Shown here one piece after another: positions 23,890 to 32,876 of a DNA stretch of 64,000 nt; the first letter of the stretch is position 1; every line of letters begins with the position of its first letter. Below the pieces are notes generated by a model, which was given only the letters and a program-made list of their open reading frames with translations, ran no database searches and was not told where the DNA came from. The DNA comes from Sandaracinobacteroides sp039808025 (GTDB lineage: Bacteria > Pseudomonadota > Alphaproteobacteria > Sphingomonadales > Sphingomonadaceae): positions 62,001 to 126,000 of the forward strand of contig JBDHSK010000003.1 in NCBI GenBank assembly GCA_039808025.1, written 5' to 3'. Made by a program: the position numbers and the translations under genes.

Positions 23890-24870
23890 CTAGACCGGGC
23901 GTCTGGTTCCTTCAAGCGCCGGGGCGATGATGCTTTGCAACAATTCGATGCCGCACCTGCTATCATTGAGGCAGGGGATGGCGGCAAAGTCTAGGCCACC
24001 GGCCGCCAGGAACTGGTGGCGCCCTTCATTGGCGATCTCGTCGAGGGTTTCAAGGCAATCTGCGGCGAACCCCGGCATCATCACCGCCACGCGGCCGATA
24101 CCGCTGCGGGCCAGCGCGACGAGGGTGGTGGCGGTATAGGGTTGCAGCCAGCGCGCCGGCCCGAAGCGTGACTGAAAGGTAAGCGGCATGGTGGTTTCGT
24201 CGTGACCGGTGGCTGAGCGCAGCAGTTGCGCCGTTTCCCGGCAGTGCCCGGCATAGGGGTCGCCAAGCTCAGCGGTGCGTTCGGGCATGCCGTGAAAGCT
24301 GAGCAGGATGCGGTCAGGCTGGAACGGCAGCTTGGCCAGCGACTGTTGCAGGCTGGTGGCCAGCGCGGCGATATAGGCGGGGTGCCGCCAGTAGGGCGGG
24401 ACGATGTTGATGGCCGGCATATGGCGGCGCCGGGCCACCACTTTGAAGATTTCTGCCATCACACTGCCGGTGGTAGCCGCCGAATATTGTGGATAGAGCG
24501 GTGCGAACACCAGCCGGGAAACCCCGGCCGCGCACATCCTGTCGACAGCGTCCGCGATCGACGGGTTGCCGTAGCGCATGGCGAAATCCACGCGGATGTC
24601 GGGGAAGGCCTGTGCCATTGCCTGCGTCTGCGCAGCGGTAATCAGCCGTAACGGGCTGTCGGTGGTCCAGATGCGGCGGTAGGCAGCGGCGCTGCGTGAG
24701 GGGCGCGTTGGCAGGATGGCGAGGTTGAGGATCGGCTGCCACAGGAGCGGCGGCAGGTCCACAACCCGGCGGTCGGACAGGAACTGGCGCAGATACCGGC
24801 GCAGTGCGGCCGGCTCGGGGGCGTCGGGCGACCCGAGGTTGACGAGCAACAGGCCGGTTTCAGCAGTCAC
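23890..24870 (-). CDS. hemH: Ferrochelatase
   Basis: A 326-residue protein of normal length that inserts Fe(II) into protoporphyrin IX, the last step of haem synthesis. The start L-L-L-V-N-L-G-S-P-D-A-P, the central R-Y-G-N-P-S, P-L-Y-P-Q-Y-S, and the signature L-L-S-F-H-G-M-P-E-R near residue 190 with the catalytic His are present. It lies only 3 bases after the molybdenum hydroxylase subunit, so they may be cotranscribed. Confidence 0.96.
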   Translation of the reverse strand: MTAETGLLLVNLGSPDAPEPAALRRYLRQFLSDRRVVDLPPLLWQPILNLAILPTRPSRSAAAYRRIWTTDSPLRLITAAQTQAMAQAFPDIRVDFAMRYGNPSIADAVDRMCAAGVSRLVFAPLYPQYSAATTGSVMAEIFKVVARRRHMPAINIVPPYWRHPAYIAALATSLQQSLAKLPFQPDRILLSFHGMPERTAELGDPYAGHCRETAQLLRSATGHDETTMPLTFQSRFGPARWLQPYTATTLVALARSGIGRVAVMMPGFAADCLETLDEIANEGRHQFLAAGGLDFAAIPCLNDSRCGIELLQSIIAPALEGTRRPV

Positions 24871-24873
24871 CGG

Positions 24874-27120
24874 TCAGGCCCTGAACAGGCGGCCAAGCGG
24901 CAACTGGCGGGCGCGACGGCCGGTGGCGCGGAACAGGGCGTTGGCAAGGGCCGGGGCTGCCGGTGGCAGTCCGGCATCGCCAACGCCGCCCAGCTCGGCG
25001 TGGCTGTTCACCAGCACCGAAACGATGCGCGCCGGCGCCCCGGCCAGCCGCAACAGCGGATAATTCTGGAAGCTGCGCGCCTCGGCAAGCCCGTCGCGGA
25101 AGGTCTGTTCCTCGTTGATGGCTGCCGAAAGCCCCATGATCGCTGCCCCTTCCAGCTGGGCGCGCACACTGTCGGGGGCAATGGCACGCCCGCAATCAAG
25201 GGCGGTTGCCACGGTGCCGATACGGATCTGGCCATCTCGCACACCGGCTTCCACCAGCATGGCAGCAATCGAGCCGAAGCTTTCCCACAGGGCGATTCCC
25301 TTGGCCATGCCGGATTGTGCGGCCCCCGGCCAGTCGCCGGCATCGGCGACGGCCCGCAAGACCGCCGCGTGGCGGGGCTGGTCGTGCAGCAGTTGCAGGC
25401 GCAGTGCCAGAGGATCGCTGTTGCTGGCAGCGGCCAGCTCATCGAGGAAGCTTTCGATGAGGAAGGCGCTGAAGCTGTGGCTGGTGCCACGCCAGAACCC
25501 CAGCGGCACCGGCTGGGCAACCGGCACATGAATGATGCGCAGGCCAGCGAGCGCGTAGGGCGACTGGCCGAGGCCGCCAACCGCGCGGGCCGTGGGTTTT
25601 TCCTCGTCATCGGCAAGCCGGGGCAGGGTGCGCCGGGCAAAGCTGTTGAAAGTGTCGGGCACGGCGACACGCGCCTCGATGACGGTGCCATGGGTATCGG
25701 GGTCTGTCCGGCCACGCAGCCGGGCGTGAACGGCCGGGCGGAAGCTTCCGGCCGAGAGGTCGTCACTGCGGCTCCACAGCAGTTGCACCGGTTTGCCGAC
25801 AGCGCGGGCGATCAGCGCTGCCTCGATGAAGGCGTCGGGTTCCAGCATGCGGCCAAAGCCACCGCCAACCAGGGATGGATAGACACGGATGGTGTCGGGA
25901 CCGACAGCAAGTGCAGCGGCCACCAGCCGGTGCACCAGGGTGACCGATTGCGTCGGCCCCCACAATTCCACCTGCCCCTGGGTGATGCGCGCCGTCGCCG
26001 TCATTGGTTCGCAGTTGGCATGGGCAAGGAACGGCAGCGCGTAATCGGCCGTCAGCGGCTGGCTGCCCAGCCCGGAGTCGACATCGCCCTGCTGGAGCAC
26101 GACGCTGCCACCACTGCCCGATGCTGCCCTCGCCAGTTCCTCCGTGATCCATGATCCGGCCGGGCGGGCGCTGCTGGCAGTGGCAAAGCTGGCCGCGATC
26201 TTGTCTGCTGCCCGGCGGGCCTCCCAGTTGGTGGGGCCGGTGGCGGCCACCCAGTTCGCCCCTTTCACCAGTACTACCCCTTCCGGGGCGCTTGCCGTGA
26301 CCAGCCGGCCGCCGACCGGCCCGTGGCGAATGGCGGCATAGACCATGCCCGGCAGGCGCACATCGGCGCCAAAGCGGGCCGATCCGTCGACCTTGGCGGG
26401 GATGTCGATGCGCGGCAGCGCCTTGCCTTCCAGCCGCCTGGCAGCAACGGGGCGCAACGGCGCCTCGGCTGGTTCGACGTTGGCATCAACCCGGCGGGCG
26501 GCATCGCCAAGCGCCATGCGGTTGGCCTTGTAGACGACGAAACCATCGCGGGTATCGAGGGCGCCCGGCGTCACCCCCCATTCGCGTGCGGCGGCGGCCA
26601 CCAGCCGCGCCCGGGCTTCGGCGGCAGCGGCGCGCAGGGTGTCGTGATAGGCTCTCATCGAGGTGCTGAAGCCCGTGAACTGGATGTTGAGCCGGCGGAT
26701 GCTGTCTTCGCCAAGGTGGGCGGCCACGTCGCGCAATGGGCCCGGAAGCGCCGATGCCAGAGTGCGGGTTACCGCCACCTGGGCATAGGCGGGGTGAAAG
26801 GGCGCTGGTTCGACGCCCATCATGTCCCAGTCGGCACCAAGCTCATCGGCAACCACCTGGGCAAAGCCGGAAAATATCCCCTGGCCCATTTCCGCCTGAG
26901 GCACCGCCACGGTCACCCGGCCATCGTAGGCGATGCGGATCCAGGGGCCCAGCAGCTGTTCGTCGGCGCCAGCAGTCATTCCCCCCGGCCAGCGGCGTGG
27001 CCACAAGGCATAGGCGACCACCAGCCCGGTGGCGGCACCGGTGCCGATCAGGAAACCGCGTCGTGTCGGAAGCAACCGTCGCTGTTTGCCGGCCGGTGCG
27101 GCAGGGGGGGATTGGGGCAT
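24874..27120 (-). CDS. Molybdopterin-binding subunit of a xanthine dehydrogenase-family (IorB-like) oxidoreductase, Tat-exported
   Basis: A 748-residue protein like the large subunit of isoquinoline 1-oxidoreductase. The N-terminus has a twin-arginine motif T-R-R-G-F-L-I-G followed by a hydrophobic stretch, so it is exported folded with its cofactor. Other features are Q-A-E-M-G-Q-G-I near residue 75, the Moco-binding G-G-G-F-G-R and G-F-W-R-G-T-S-H-S. The position of the family's catalytic Glu (G-V-G-E) is Asp715 (G-V-G-D). No [2Fe-2S] small subunit gene (IorA-like) is adjacent in the window. It lies 95 bases downstream of the TonB-dependent receptor and 3 bases upstream of hemH. Substrate unknown. 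Confidence 0.87.
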   Translation of the reverse strand: MPQSPPAAPAGKQRRLLPTRRGFLIGTGAATGLVVAYALWPRRWPGGMTAGADEQLLGPWIRIAYDGRVTVAVPQAEMGQGIFSGFAQVVADELGADWDMMGVEPAPFHPAYAQVAVTRTLASALPGPLRDVAAHLGEDSIRRLNIQFTGFSTSMRAYHDTLRAAAAEARARLVAAAAREWGVTPGALDTRDGFVVYKANRMALGDAARRVDANVEPAEAPLRPVAARRLEGKALPRIDIPAKVDGSARFGADVRLPGMVYAAIRHGPVGGRLVTASAPEGVVLVKGANWVAATGPTNWEARRAADKIAASFATASSARPAGSWITEELARAASGSGGSVVLQQGDVDSGLGSQPLTADYALPFLAHANCEPMTATARITQGQVELWGPTQSVTLVHRLVAAALAVGPDTIRVYPSLVGGGFGRMLEPDAFIEAALIARAVGKPVQLLWSRSDDLSAGSFRPAVHARLRGRTDPDTHGTVIEARVAVPDTFNSFARRTLPRLADDEEKPTARAVGGLGQSPYALAGLRIIHVPVAQPVPLGFWRGTSHSFSAFLIESFLDELAAASNSDPLALRLQLLHDQPRHAAVLRAVADAGDWPGAAQSGMAKGIALWESFGSIAAMLVEAGVRDGQIRIGTVATALDCGRAIAPDSVRAQLEGAAIMGLSAAINEEQTFRDGLAEARSFQNYPLLRLAGAPARIVSVLVNSHAELGGVGDAGLPPAAPALANALFRATGRRARQLPLGRLFRA

Positions 27121-27215
27121 GGCGGTGTTCTACGGGTGCCGCCCGTTGATGGCAACGTATGATGGTGACCAGCGACGCTGCAGCCTTGGCCAGGGCCGCA
27201 GCGCCGGTTGATCGA

Positions 27216-29960
27216 TCAGAATTTGGTGCGCACCGTCACCCCGAAGGTGCGGGGTTCGGCCAGAAACGAACCGAACAAGGTGGTGGCGGCCGGGCCACCT
27301 CGTACCGTCTGTGCCGTGGTTCCCGAACCCATCAGCGGCGAGTTGAAGCCGATCTGGGTGTAGGTGACGTTGAACAGGTTCTGCACCCAGCCCTCGATGG
27401 CCCAGCGGCTGTCTGGTCCGGTCAGGCCGATGCGGCCATTGACGACGACGACATCGCCGGTTTCCTTCTCGGGGAACAGGTCGGAGCCGTTGCGCATCCG
27501 CGACTGGTAGCGGTAATCGAGGTAGAAAAGACCGGTCAGCCGGTCGTTGATGGGCGGTGTCCAGGTGAGGCTGCCCGTCTGCACGAATTCCGGCGCATTC
27601 GACATGCGGTTGCCGGCAAGATTGAACAGCGCCGGCGTGAGCGGCTTGCCACCATGGCCCACCAGTTCCTTGCGATAGCGGGTGTTGGACCAGGTGAGGC
27701 CAAGGTTGATCGCCACATGGTTGACCGGGAACAGCGCCGCTTCCAGTTCGAGACCGGTCGACAGCACGCCGGGCTGCACGCTCTTGCTGTCACAGGCGCC
27801 GGTTGCCGCAGCTTCGGCAAGGGTGCGTCCGGCGGTCGACCCCGGGGTGATCACCGGGTCGGCGCCGCGCGGCAGGCCGGCGAAATCGCGGTCGCCACCG
27901 CCCAGGCTGTTTTTGCACGACTGGATGTTTTCCACCACATAGGCGACACCGTTGAAGGTGTTCAGCTGGAACTGGTCGAACATGGCGTGGAAGGCGGCGA
28001 TGTTGATACGCGCGTTGTTGAAATCAAGCTTGGCGCCGATTTCAAAGCTGTTCACCAGTTCCGGTGCGAATTTCAGCTTTTCCAGATCGATGGCCCCGGT
28101 CGAGAAGGACGAGCGGTCGAGGTTGAAGCCACCTGCCTTGTAGCCGCGCGCATAGCTTGCGTAGACCATGGTGCGTGCGCTTGGCTTGTGCGAGAGCACC
28201 ACGGTTCCTGTCCATTCGTCTTCGTTCTTGACGCTGTGACCCGTGTAGTTCGGCACATAGTTGACGGCGCACGGATAGGCAGCCAGCGCCGCCAGCGCCG
28301 GATTGGAGGCAATGGCGGCACACAGGGAGTTGTCGCCGGCAAAGCTGACGTCGAGTTCCTTGCGCTCGTTGGTATAGCGCAGGCCCAGGGTCAGGCTGAG
28401 GGCATCGGGGATCAGGTCGATCACATTGTGGGTGAAGAAGGCGAAGTTGCGACTGGTCTGGTTGTAGACGTCGGCGACGATGCCGGTGTTCGAAATCTTC
28501 GCACCGGGCCGTCCGGCAGCGGCCGCCACGGCATCATAGCCATAAAGGCCGGGGATGGTCAGACCTGCCCACAGGCGGGCCGGGGCGCGCAGCGCCGCCA
28601 GCTGCGGGATGTTGGGGATGGCAGCGGCCACTGCCGGGTTGATGCACCCCGGGGCGCCTACCGAGAGCAGGCCGTTGATGCCGATGGCGGCAGCAGACCC
28701 TGCAAGGTTGGCAGCCACCAGGCAGTCACCAAAGCGGTTGGCATCGGCTCCGAAGCGGTTCGTCGAGGTGTAATCGAGCTTCTCGTGGGCAAAATACCCG
28801 CCGACCAGCCAGTCGAGCCGGTTGTCGAACGCTTCGCCATGCAGCCGCAGTTCCTGGCTGAAGGTGCGGAAGCGGGTGTCGATGCCCTGGGCGCGCAGGA
28901 TGTCGAGGTTGGTATAGTCGAGGTCCTGCTCGCGTACGGAATGCCAGTCGCGATAGGCAGTGATCGAGGTGAGGGTGATGTCCCCCATGTTCCATTCCGC
29001 CTCGGCCGAAAGCCCCCAGTCCTTGACGTCCTGGTCGAAGGTGAGGCCGGGGGTGACCGACGTCTTGCGCGCGGTCCAGTCATCGGAGATGGTGCCGCCA
29101 AGCCCGCGGACGATACCGACGATCGGGCTGTTGCGGCTGATGTTCAGTGCGCCATTTTGCACCGTTGCATACTGGAACGGCATGAACACCGAGGCGCAGC
29201 AGCTTTCATCGCGTTTGCCGTAGTCGCCGATCACCCGGATCGACAGGGCATCGTTGGGGGTGAACAGCAACTGTCCGCGAAGCAGCCAGCGGTTGCGGTC
29301 GTTATGGTCGATGCCCGAGATGACATCCTTGATGAAGCCATCGCGCTTCACGAACACGCCATCGAGGCGTCCGGCCAGAGTGTCACCCGCCAGTGCCCCG
29401 GTGATGCCGCCTGCCACCCGCCAGTAGTTGTAGTTGCCATAGCTCAGCTCGGCGTTGCCACCCAGCTCGAACTCGGGCTTTTTGGTGATGACGTTGATGA
29501 GTCCCGCCGAGGCGTTGCGGCCGAACAGGGTGCCCTGCGGGCCGCGCAGCACCTCGATCCGTTCCACCGGCCCCAGTTCGGTGAGGGCCGTGCCCGAGCG
29601 GTTGCGATAGACCCCGTCGATGAACACCGCCACCGAGGATTCGAGTCCGGCATTGTCGCCGACGGTGCCGATGCCCCGCACGCGCACCCCGGTGCTGTTG
29701 GCCTCGGAGGCGGTTGACGACACCAGCAGTGAGGGCGACAGCTGGTCGAGCTGGCGGATATCGGCGGCCCCGGTATTGGCGAGGGCGTCGCCGCTGACGG
29801 CTGAAACCGCGATCGGCACATCGGAAAGCGCCTGCGCCCGCTTGGTGGCAGTGACAATGATATCGTCATAGTAGATGGTGTTGCCTTGCCCCAGAGCCGG
29901 GGCGGCAAATGCTGCCAGAGCAATGGCTGCGCCGGCCGATCCAAGAAGCGTCGATTGCAT
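27216..29960 (-). CDS. TonB-dependent outer-membrane receptor
   Basis: A 914-residue receptor behind a GGGAG site. A signal peptide ends near A-L-G-Q (about residue 25); the TonB box region is D-D-I-I-V-T-A-T-K-R near residue 32. The plug domain follows (residues about 45-150: V-P-I-A-V-S-A-V-S, then V-R-G-I-G-T and V-E-R-I-E-V-L-R-G-P-Q-G-T-L-F-G-R-N), then a 22-strand type barrel ending V-T-V-R-T-K-F with C-terminal Phe. It resembles the sphingomonad TBDRs that take up aromatic or plant compounds rather than siderophores, but the ligand cannot be read. An MFS exporter/importer gene is divergent. Confidence 0.95.
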   Translation of the reverse strand: MQSTLLGSAGAAIALAAFAAPALGQGNTIYYDDIIVTATKRAQALSDVPIAVSAVSGDALANTGAADIRQLDQLSPSLLVSSTASEANSTGVRVRGIGTVGDNAGLESSVAVFIDGVYRNRSGTALTELGPVERIEVLRGPQGTLFGRNASAGLINVITKKPEFELGGNAELSYGNYNYWRVAGGITGALAGDTLAGRLDGVFVKRDGFIKDVISGIDHNDRNRWLLRGQLLFTPNDALSIRVIGDYGKRDESCCASVFMPFQYATVQNGALNISRNSPIVGIVRGLGGTISDDWTARKTSVTPGLTFDQDVKDWGLSAEAEWNMGDITLTSITAYRDWHSVREQDLDYTNLDILRAQGIDTRFRTFSQELRLHGEAFDNRLDWLVGGYFAHEKLDYTSTNRFGADANRFGDCLVAANLAGSAAAIGINGLLSVGAPGCINPAVAAAIPNIPQLAALRAPARLWAGLTIPGLYGYDAVAAAAGRPGAKISNTGIVADVYNQTSRNFAFFTHNVIDLIPDALSLTLGLRYTNERKELDVSFAGDNSLCAAIASNPALAALAAYPCAVNYVPNYTGHSVKNEDEWTGTVVLSHKPSARTMVYASYARGYKAGGFNLDRSSFSTGAIDLEKLKFAPELVNSFEIGAKLDFNNARINIAAFHAMFDQFQLNTFNGVAYVVENIQSCKNSLGGGDRDFAGLPRGADPVITPGSTAGRTLAEAAATGACDSKSVQPGVLSTGLELEAALFPVNHVAINLGLTWSNTRYRKELVGHGGKPLTPALFNLAGNRMSNAPEFVQTGSLTWTPPINDRLTGLFYLDYRYQSRMRNGSDLFPEKETGDVVVVNGRIGLTGPDSRWAIEGWVQNLFNVTYTQIGFNSPLMGSGTTAQTVRGGPAATTLFGSFLAEPRTFGVTVRTKF

Positions 29961-30115
29961 ATGTTATCTCCCCCAAGTGTGGTGAACTTTACCGCATCAT
30001 CCCCATATGGATAGTGCTAAATCGGCTGGGTTTGGGCTTCAACCTCGGGAATGGACCGGATTGGCCGAATCTGTTGTCATGTGCCCATTGCGCAACAGCG
30101 CTGATGTGCCGCATG

Positions 30116-30128
30116 GTGTTGACAACAC
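30116..30128. promoter_or_regulatory. Putative operator between the TonB receptor and MFS genes
   Basis: GTGTTG-A-CAACAC is a perfect 13-bp palindrome in the 243-bp divergent gap (29961-30203). A second short palindrome TTGCGCAA lies at 30089-30096. No regulator gene is adjacent, so the cognate protein is unknown. Confidence 0.4.
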
Positions 30129-30203
30129 ACCCGCTGATCTCCGGCCGCTGGCCGCAAGGTTGGCCCGCACGATTGGCGCCTGCATGATCGACCGCTTCCC
30201 GGC

Positions 30204-31514
30204 ATGAGCGACTCCGCACGCAAAACCCAGTTCGCACTGGTGTTTCTGGTGTTGCTGGTAACGGCTGCCGGCAACACTGCCATGCAATCGGTGCTTCCGG
30301 TGATCGGCCGGGAAGTGCACATCCCAGATATGGCGGTGGCCGTGATCTTTTCATTGTCGGCGCTGTTCTGGACGTTCAGCGCCCCCTATTGGGCGCGCCA
30401 GTCCGACATCAGGGGCCGACGGCGGCTGATGCAGCTTGGCCTCTTCGGTTTCCTGCTGTCGATGCTGCTGTGCGGGCTGGTGGTGCTGGCAGGCGTGAAG
30501 GGCGTGATCGCACCGCTCGTCACTTTCGTGCTGTTTACACTGGCGCGCAGCCTGTTCGGCATCTTCGGGTCGGCCGGCAACCCCGCCGCCCAGGCCTTCG
30601 TTGCCGCACATACCGCCCCGGCCGAGCGTACCAATTCCCTGGCGACGCTGGCCTCGGCGTTCGGGCTTGGCACCATCATCGGTCCGGCGGTAGCCCCCTT
30701 CTTCATCCTGCCGGTGGTGGGTCTCGCCGGCCCCATGCTGGTGTTCACACTGATTGCCGCAGTCACCATGGTGGCAGTGAACCGCGGCCTCCCCGACGAT
30801 GACCCGCGCCAGAACAGCGCCGGCGGCGCCATCGCCTCGATGCCAAACGTCGGCGGGTCTTCGACGGGGGCCACGGTGCTGGCCGCCGAGGAAGTGCAGA
30901 CAACCGGCCGCCGCGAGCGGCTTTCCTGGAAGGATGTGCGCATCCGTCCGTTCATGATCTACGGGTTTGCCGCCGGTTCAGCGCAGGCAGCCCTTGGACA
31001 GGCTGTGGGCTTCTACATCATCGACCGCATCCCTGCCGTTGGCGTTTCCGCTCCGCAGATGATCGGCATCACCCTTATGGGCGGGGCCGGCGCCACGCTG
31101 CTGGTGCAATGGGGGGTGATCCGCATGCTGGGCATGACGCCCGCGCAACTGATGCGCTGGGGGGCGCTGGTGGCGGCGATCGGGGCAGCGGGAATTGCCC
31201 TTTCAGGAAGCTTTTATGCACTGGTGCTGTCGTTTGCCGTCACATCGGCGGGCTTTGGCTTCTGTCGCCCGGGCTTCACTGCCGGATCGTCGCTTGCGGT
31301 GTCGCGCGCTGAACAGGGGGCAGTGGCCGGGGCAGTGACGGCAGTGAACGGCGCCTGTTTCATTGCGGCGCCGGCGGTCGGTATCGGCCTGTTTGAATTC
31401 TCGCCCACCTTGCCATACTGGCTGGGGGCCGCAGGACTGGTGGCGCTGACCATCTATGCATGGCGCAGCCGCACGCTTCTGGAAGCGGGGCGGGTGGCGA
31501 CCGCCAACGGATAG
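30204..31514 (+). CDS. MFS transporter
   Basis: A 436-residue membrane protein with about 12 hydrophobic segments. The loop between TM2 and TM3 reads W-A-R-Q-S-D-I-R-G-R-R-R-L-M, matching the MFS motif A (G-x-x-x-D-R-x-G-R-R) of drug/H+ antiporters; motif-C-like G-T-I-I-G-P-A-V-A-P lies near residue 155. A cytoplasmic loop of about 45 residues separates the two halves. It is 12 bases upstream of the SugE-type gene and divergent from the TonB receptor. It could be an efflux pump or an inner-membrane partner of the receptor; context allows both. Confidence 0.88.
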   Translation: MSDSARKTQFALVFLVLLVTAAGNTAMQSVLPVIGREVHIPDMAVAVIFSLSALFWTFSAPYWARQSDIRGRRRLMQLGLFGFLLSMLLCGLVVLAGVKGVIAPLVTFVLFTLARSLFGIFGSAGNPAAQAFVAAHTAPAERTNSLATLASAFGLGTIIGPAVAPFFILPVVGLAGPMLVFTLIAAVTMVAVNRGLPDDDPRQNSAGGAIASMPNVGGSSTGATVLAAEEVQTTGRRERLSWKDVRIRPFMIYGFAAGSAQAALGQAVGFYIIDRIPAVGVSAPQMIGITLMGGAGATLLVQWGVIRMLGMTPAQLMRWGALVAAIGAAGIALSGSFYALVLSFAVTSAGFGFCRPGFTAGSSLAVSRAEQGAVAGAVTAVNGACFIAAPAVGIGLFEFSPTLPYWLGAAGLVALTIYAWRSRTLLEAGRVATANG

Positions 31515-31525
31515 GAGCATTGCCT

Positions 31526-31843
31526 TTGGCGTGGGTTCTACTGGTGATTGCCGGACTGTTCGAGGTGGTGTGGGCCACGGCGATGAAACATTCCGAGGGG
31601 TTTACCCGGCCACTGGAATCGCTGGTCACCATTGTTGCCATGCTGATCAGCTTCTGGCTGCTGTCGCTGGCCATGCGGTCGCTGCCCCTGGGAACCGCCT
31701 ATACGGTATGGACGGGGATTGGCGCTGTGGGTGCCTTTGTGATCGGAATCATCGCCATGGGCGAGCCGGCCACGCCGCTGCGCATCGTCGCCGCTGCGAT
31801 GATCGTTGGCGGGCTGGTGCTGATGAAGCTGACGTCAGGCTAA
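31526..31843 (+). CDS. SMR-family transporter of the SugE/Gdx type
   Basis: A 105-residue four-TM protein starting at TTG 31526, the first start that gives the family's N-terminus (A-W-V-L-L-V-I-A-G-L-F-E-V-V-W-A-T). The conserved Glu in TM1 (Glu13-14), the G-T-A-Y-T-V-W-T-G-I-G motif and the last TM are intact. SugE relatives export guanidinium (Gdx) or quaternary ammonium ions. No guanidine riboswitch can fit: it follows the MFS gene by 11 bases. Its 3' end overlaps the convergent DsrE gene by 9 bases. Confidence 0.9.
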   Translation: MAWVLLVIAGLFEVVWATAMKHSEGFTRPLESLVTIVAMLISFWLLSLAMRSLPLGTAYTVWTGIGAVGAFVIGIIAMGEPATPLRIVAAAMIVGGLVLMKLTSG

Positions 31844-32137
31844 CAGCAGCTGGGTATCGTCGGCATCAGCCAGAAACCCCACCATGCCCCCCGGCTGCAC
31901 ACCAGCCGGCAACTGGCTGGCGTTCAGCCCGGCGGCGGCCATCGCCGTCTGGCAGGCGCTGATTGTTACCCCGAGATCGATCAGCATGGTAATCGTTGAC
32001 GCCGGCAGCAGCAGCGCCGTGCCGCGCAACAGCACCCTGACCGGCCGGCCCAGCGCCGCCGCGGTGGCGGCCAGCTCGATGGCAGCCTCGGCGCGTTCGC
32101 CGGTGCAGCCGGTCAGGACGAGGCGCAGACCGGGCAT
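31835..32137 (-). CDS. DsrE-family protein
   Basis: A 100-residue protein starting at ATG 32137 (MPGLRLVLTGCTGERAEAAIELA). The DsrE/DsrF-like fold is suggested by the alternating strands and the S-A-C-Q-T-A-M segment with a Cys near residue 60, where sulfur-carrier members have their reactive Cys. It overlaps the MoeB/ThiF gene by 25 bases, so a role in sulfur transfer for a ThiF-like system is plausible, but peroxiredoxin-like annotation of unknown function is equally common. Confidence 0.8.
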   Translation of the reverse strand: MPGLRLVLTGCTGERAEAAIELAATAAALGRPVRVLLRGTALLLPASTITMLIDLGVTISACQTAMAAAGLNASQLPAGVQPGGMVGFLADADDTQLLLA

Positions 32138-32865
32138 TCCGGATCCTTGGCGACTCGCACGTTGCGGGCCGTGAAGGTGATGGCGTCGAACAGCCACAAC
32201 TGCCCCAGGCGCGTGGGTCCGAAGCCGATGATCAGCCGCATGATCTCGAGGGCCTGTGCTGCCCCCACCACGGCGGCCATCGCCCCCAGCACTCCGGTAT
32301 CGGCACAGCTGTTGCCGGGCTGATCGGTCGGCGTTCCGGCAAAGCAGGCCCAGCACGGCTGATCGGGCCGATGGCCGGCGAACACCCCCAGCTGACCCGA
32401 GACCGGGCCGATGGCGGCGGACACCAGCGGCTTGGCGAGGGTGACGGCGGTGCGGTTGACGATGGTGCGGGTGGCGAAATTGTCGCAGCCATCGGCAATC
32501 ACATCATGCCCGGCCAGCAAGGCGGCGGCATTGGCGGCACTAAGGCGGGCGGTCAGTGCTGAAACGCTGATCTCGGGGTTGAGGGCACGCAGCCGTTCCG
32601 CGGCCACCACCGCTTTCTGGCGGCCAATGTCGGCGGTGGTGAACAGGGTCTGGCGCTGCAGGTTCGACAGCTCGACCACATCATCGTCGATGATGGTGAT
32701 GCGCCCGACACCACCGGCCGCCAGCGGTGGCAGTGACGGCGCACCAAGGCCACCGGCGCCCACCACCACCACCGAAGCCTGTTTCAAGGCCACCTGCCCG
32801 CGTCCGCCTACCGGGTGCAGCACGATCTGGCGCTGATAGCGTTCCAGTTCGCTGTCAGACAGCAT
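32113..32865 (-). CDS. MoeB/ThiF/HesA-family adenylyltransferase
   Basis: A 250-residue E1-like enzyme, probably activating MoaD or ThiS by adenylation of its C-terminal Gly. It starts R-Y-x-R-Q-I-V-L-H-P, has the nucleotide loop V-V-G-A-G-G-L-G-A-P near residue 38, D-D-D-V-V-E-L-S-N-L-Q-R-Q near residue 60, D-G-C-D-N-F-A-T-R near 125, and zinc ligands C-W-A-C near 170 with C-P-V-C at the end. The residues after the loop (S-L-P-P-L-A) differ from the usual sequence. No rhodanese domain is fused. It is 11 bases downstream of dut. Confidence 0.92.
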   Translation of the reverse strand: MLSDSELERYQRQIVLHPVGGRGQVALKQASVVVVGAGGLGAPSLPPLAAGGVGRITIIDDDVVELSNLQRQTLFTTADIGRQKAVVAAERLRALNPEISVSALTARLSAANAAALLAGHDVIADGCDNFATRTIVNRTAVTLAKPLVSAAIGPVSGQLGVFAGHRPDQPCWACFAGTPTDQPGNSCADTGVLGAMAAVVGAAQALEIMRLIIGFGPTRLGQLWLFDAITFTARNVRVAKDPECPVCASS

Positions 32866-32876
32866 GGCCGGATGCC

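Noticed and set aside
27159..29717. An 852-codon open frame on the + strand opposite the TonB receptor gene
   Set aside because: It mirrors the receptor in the opposite strand, is rich in Gly, Arg, His and Val as expected of a GC-rich shadow, and has no family motif or ribosome site.
31500..31526. A guanidine riboswitch ahead of the SugE/Gdx-type gene
   Set aside because: Only 11 bases separate it from the MFS gene, and no guanidine-I/II/III hairpins are seen there.
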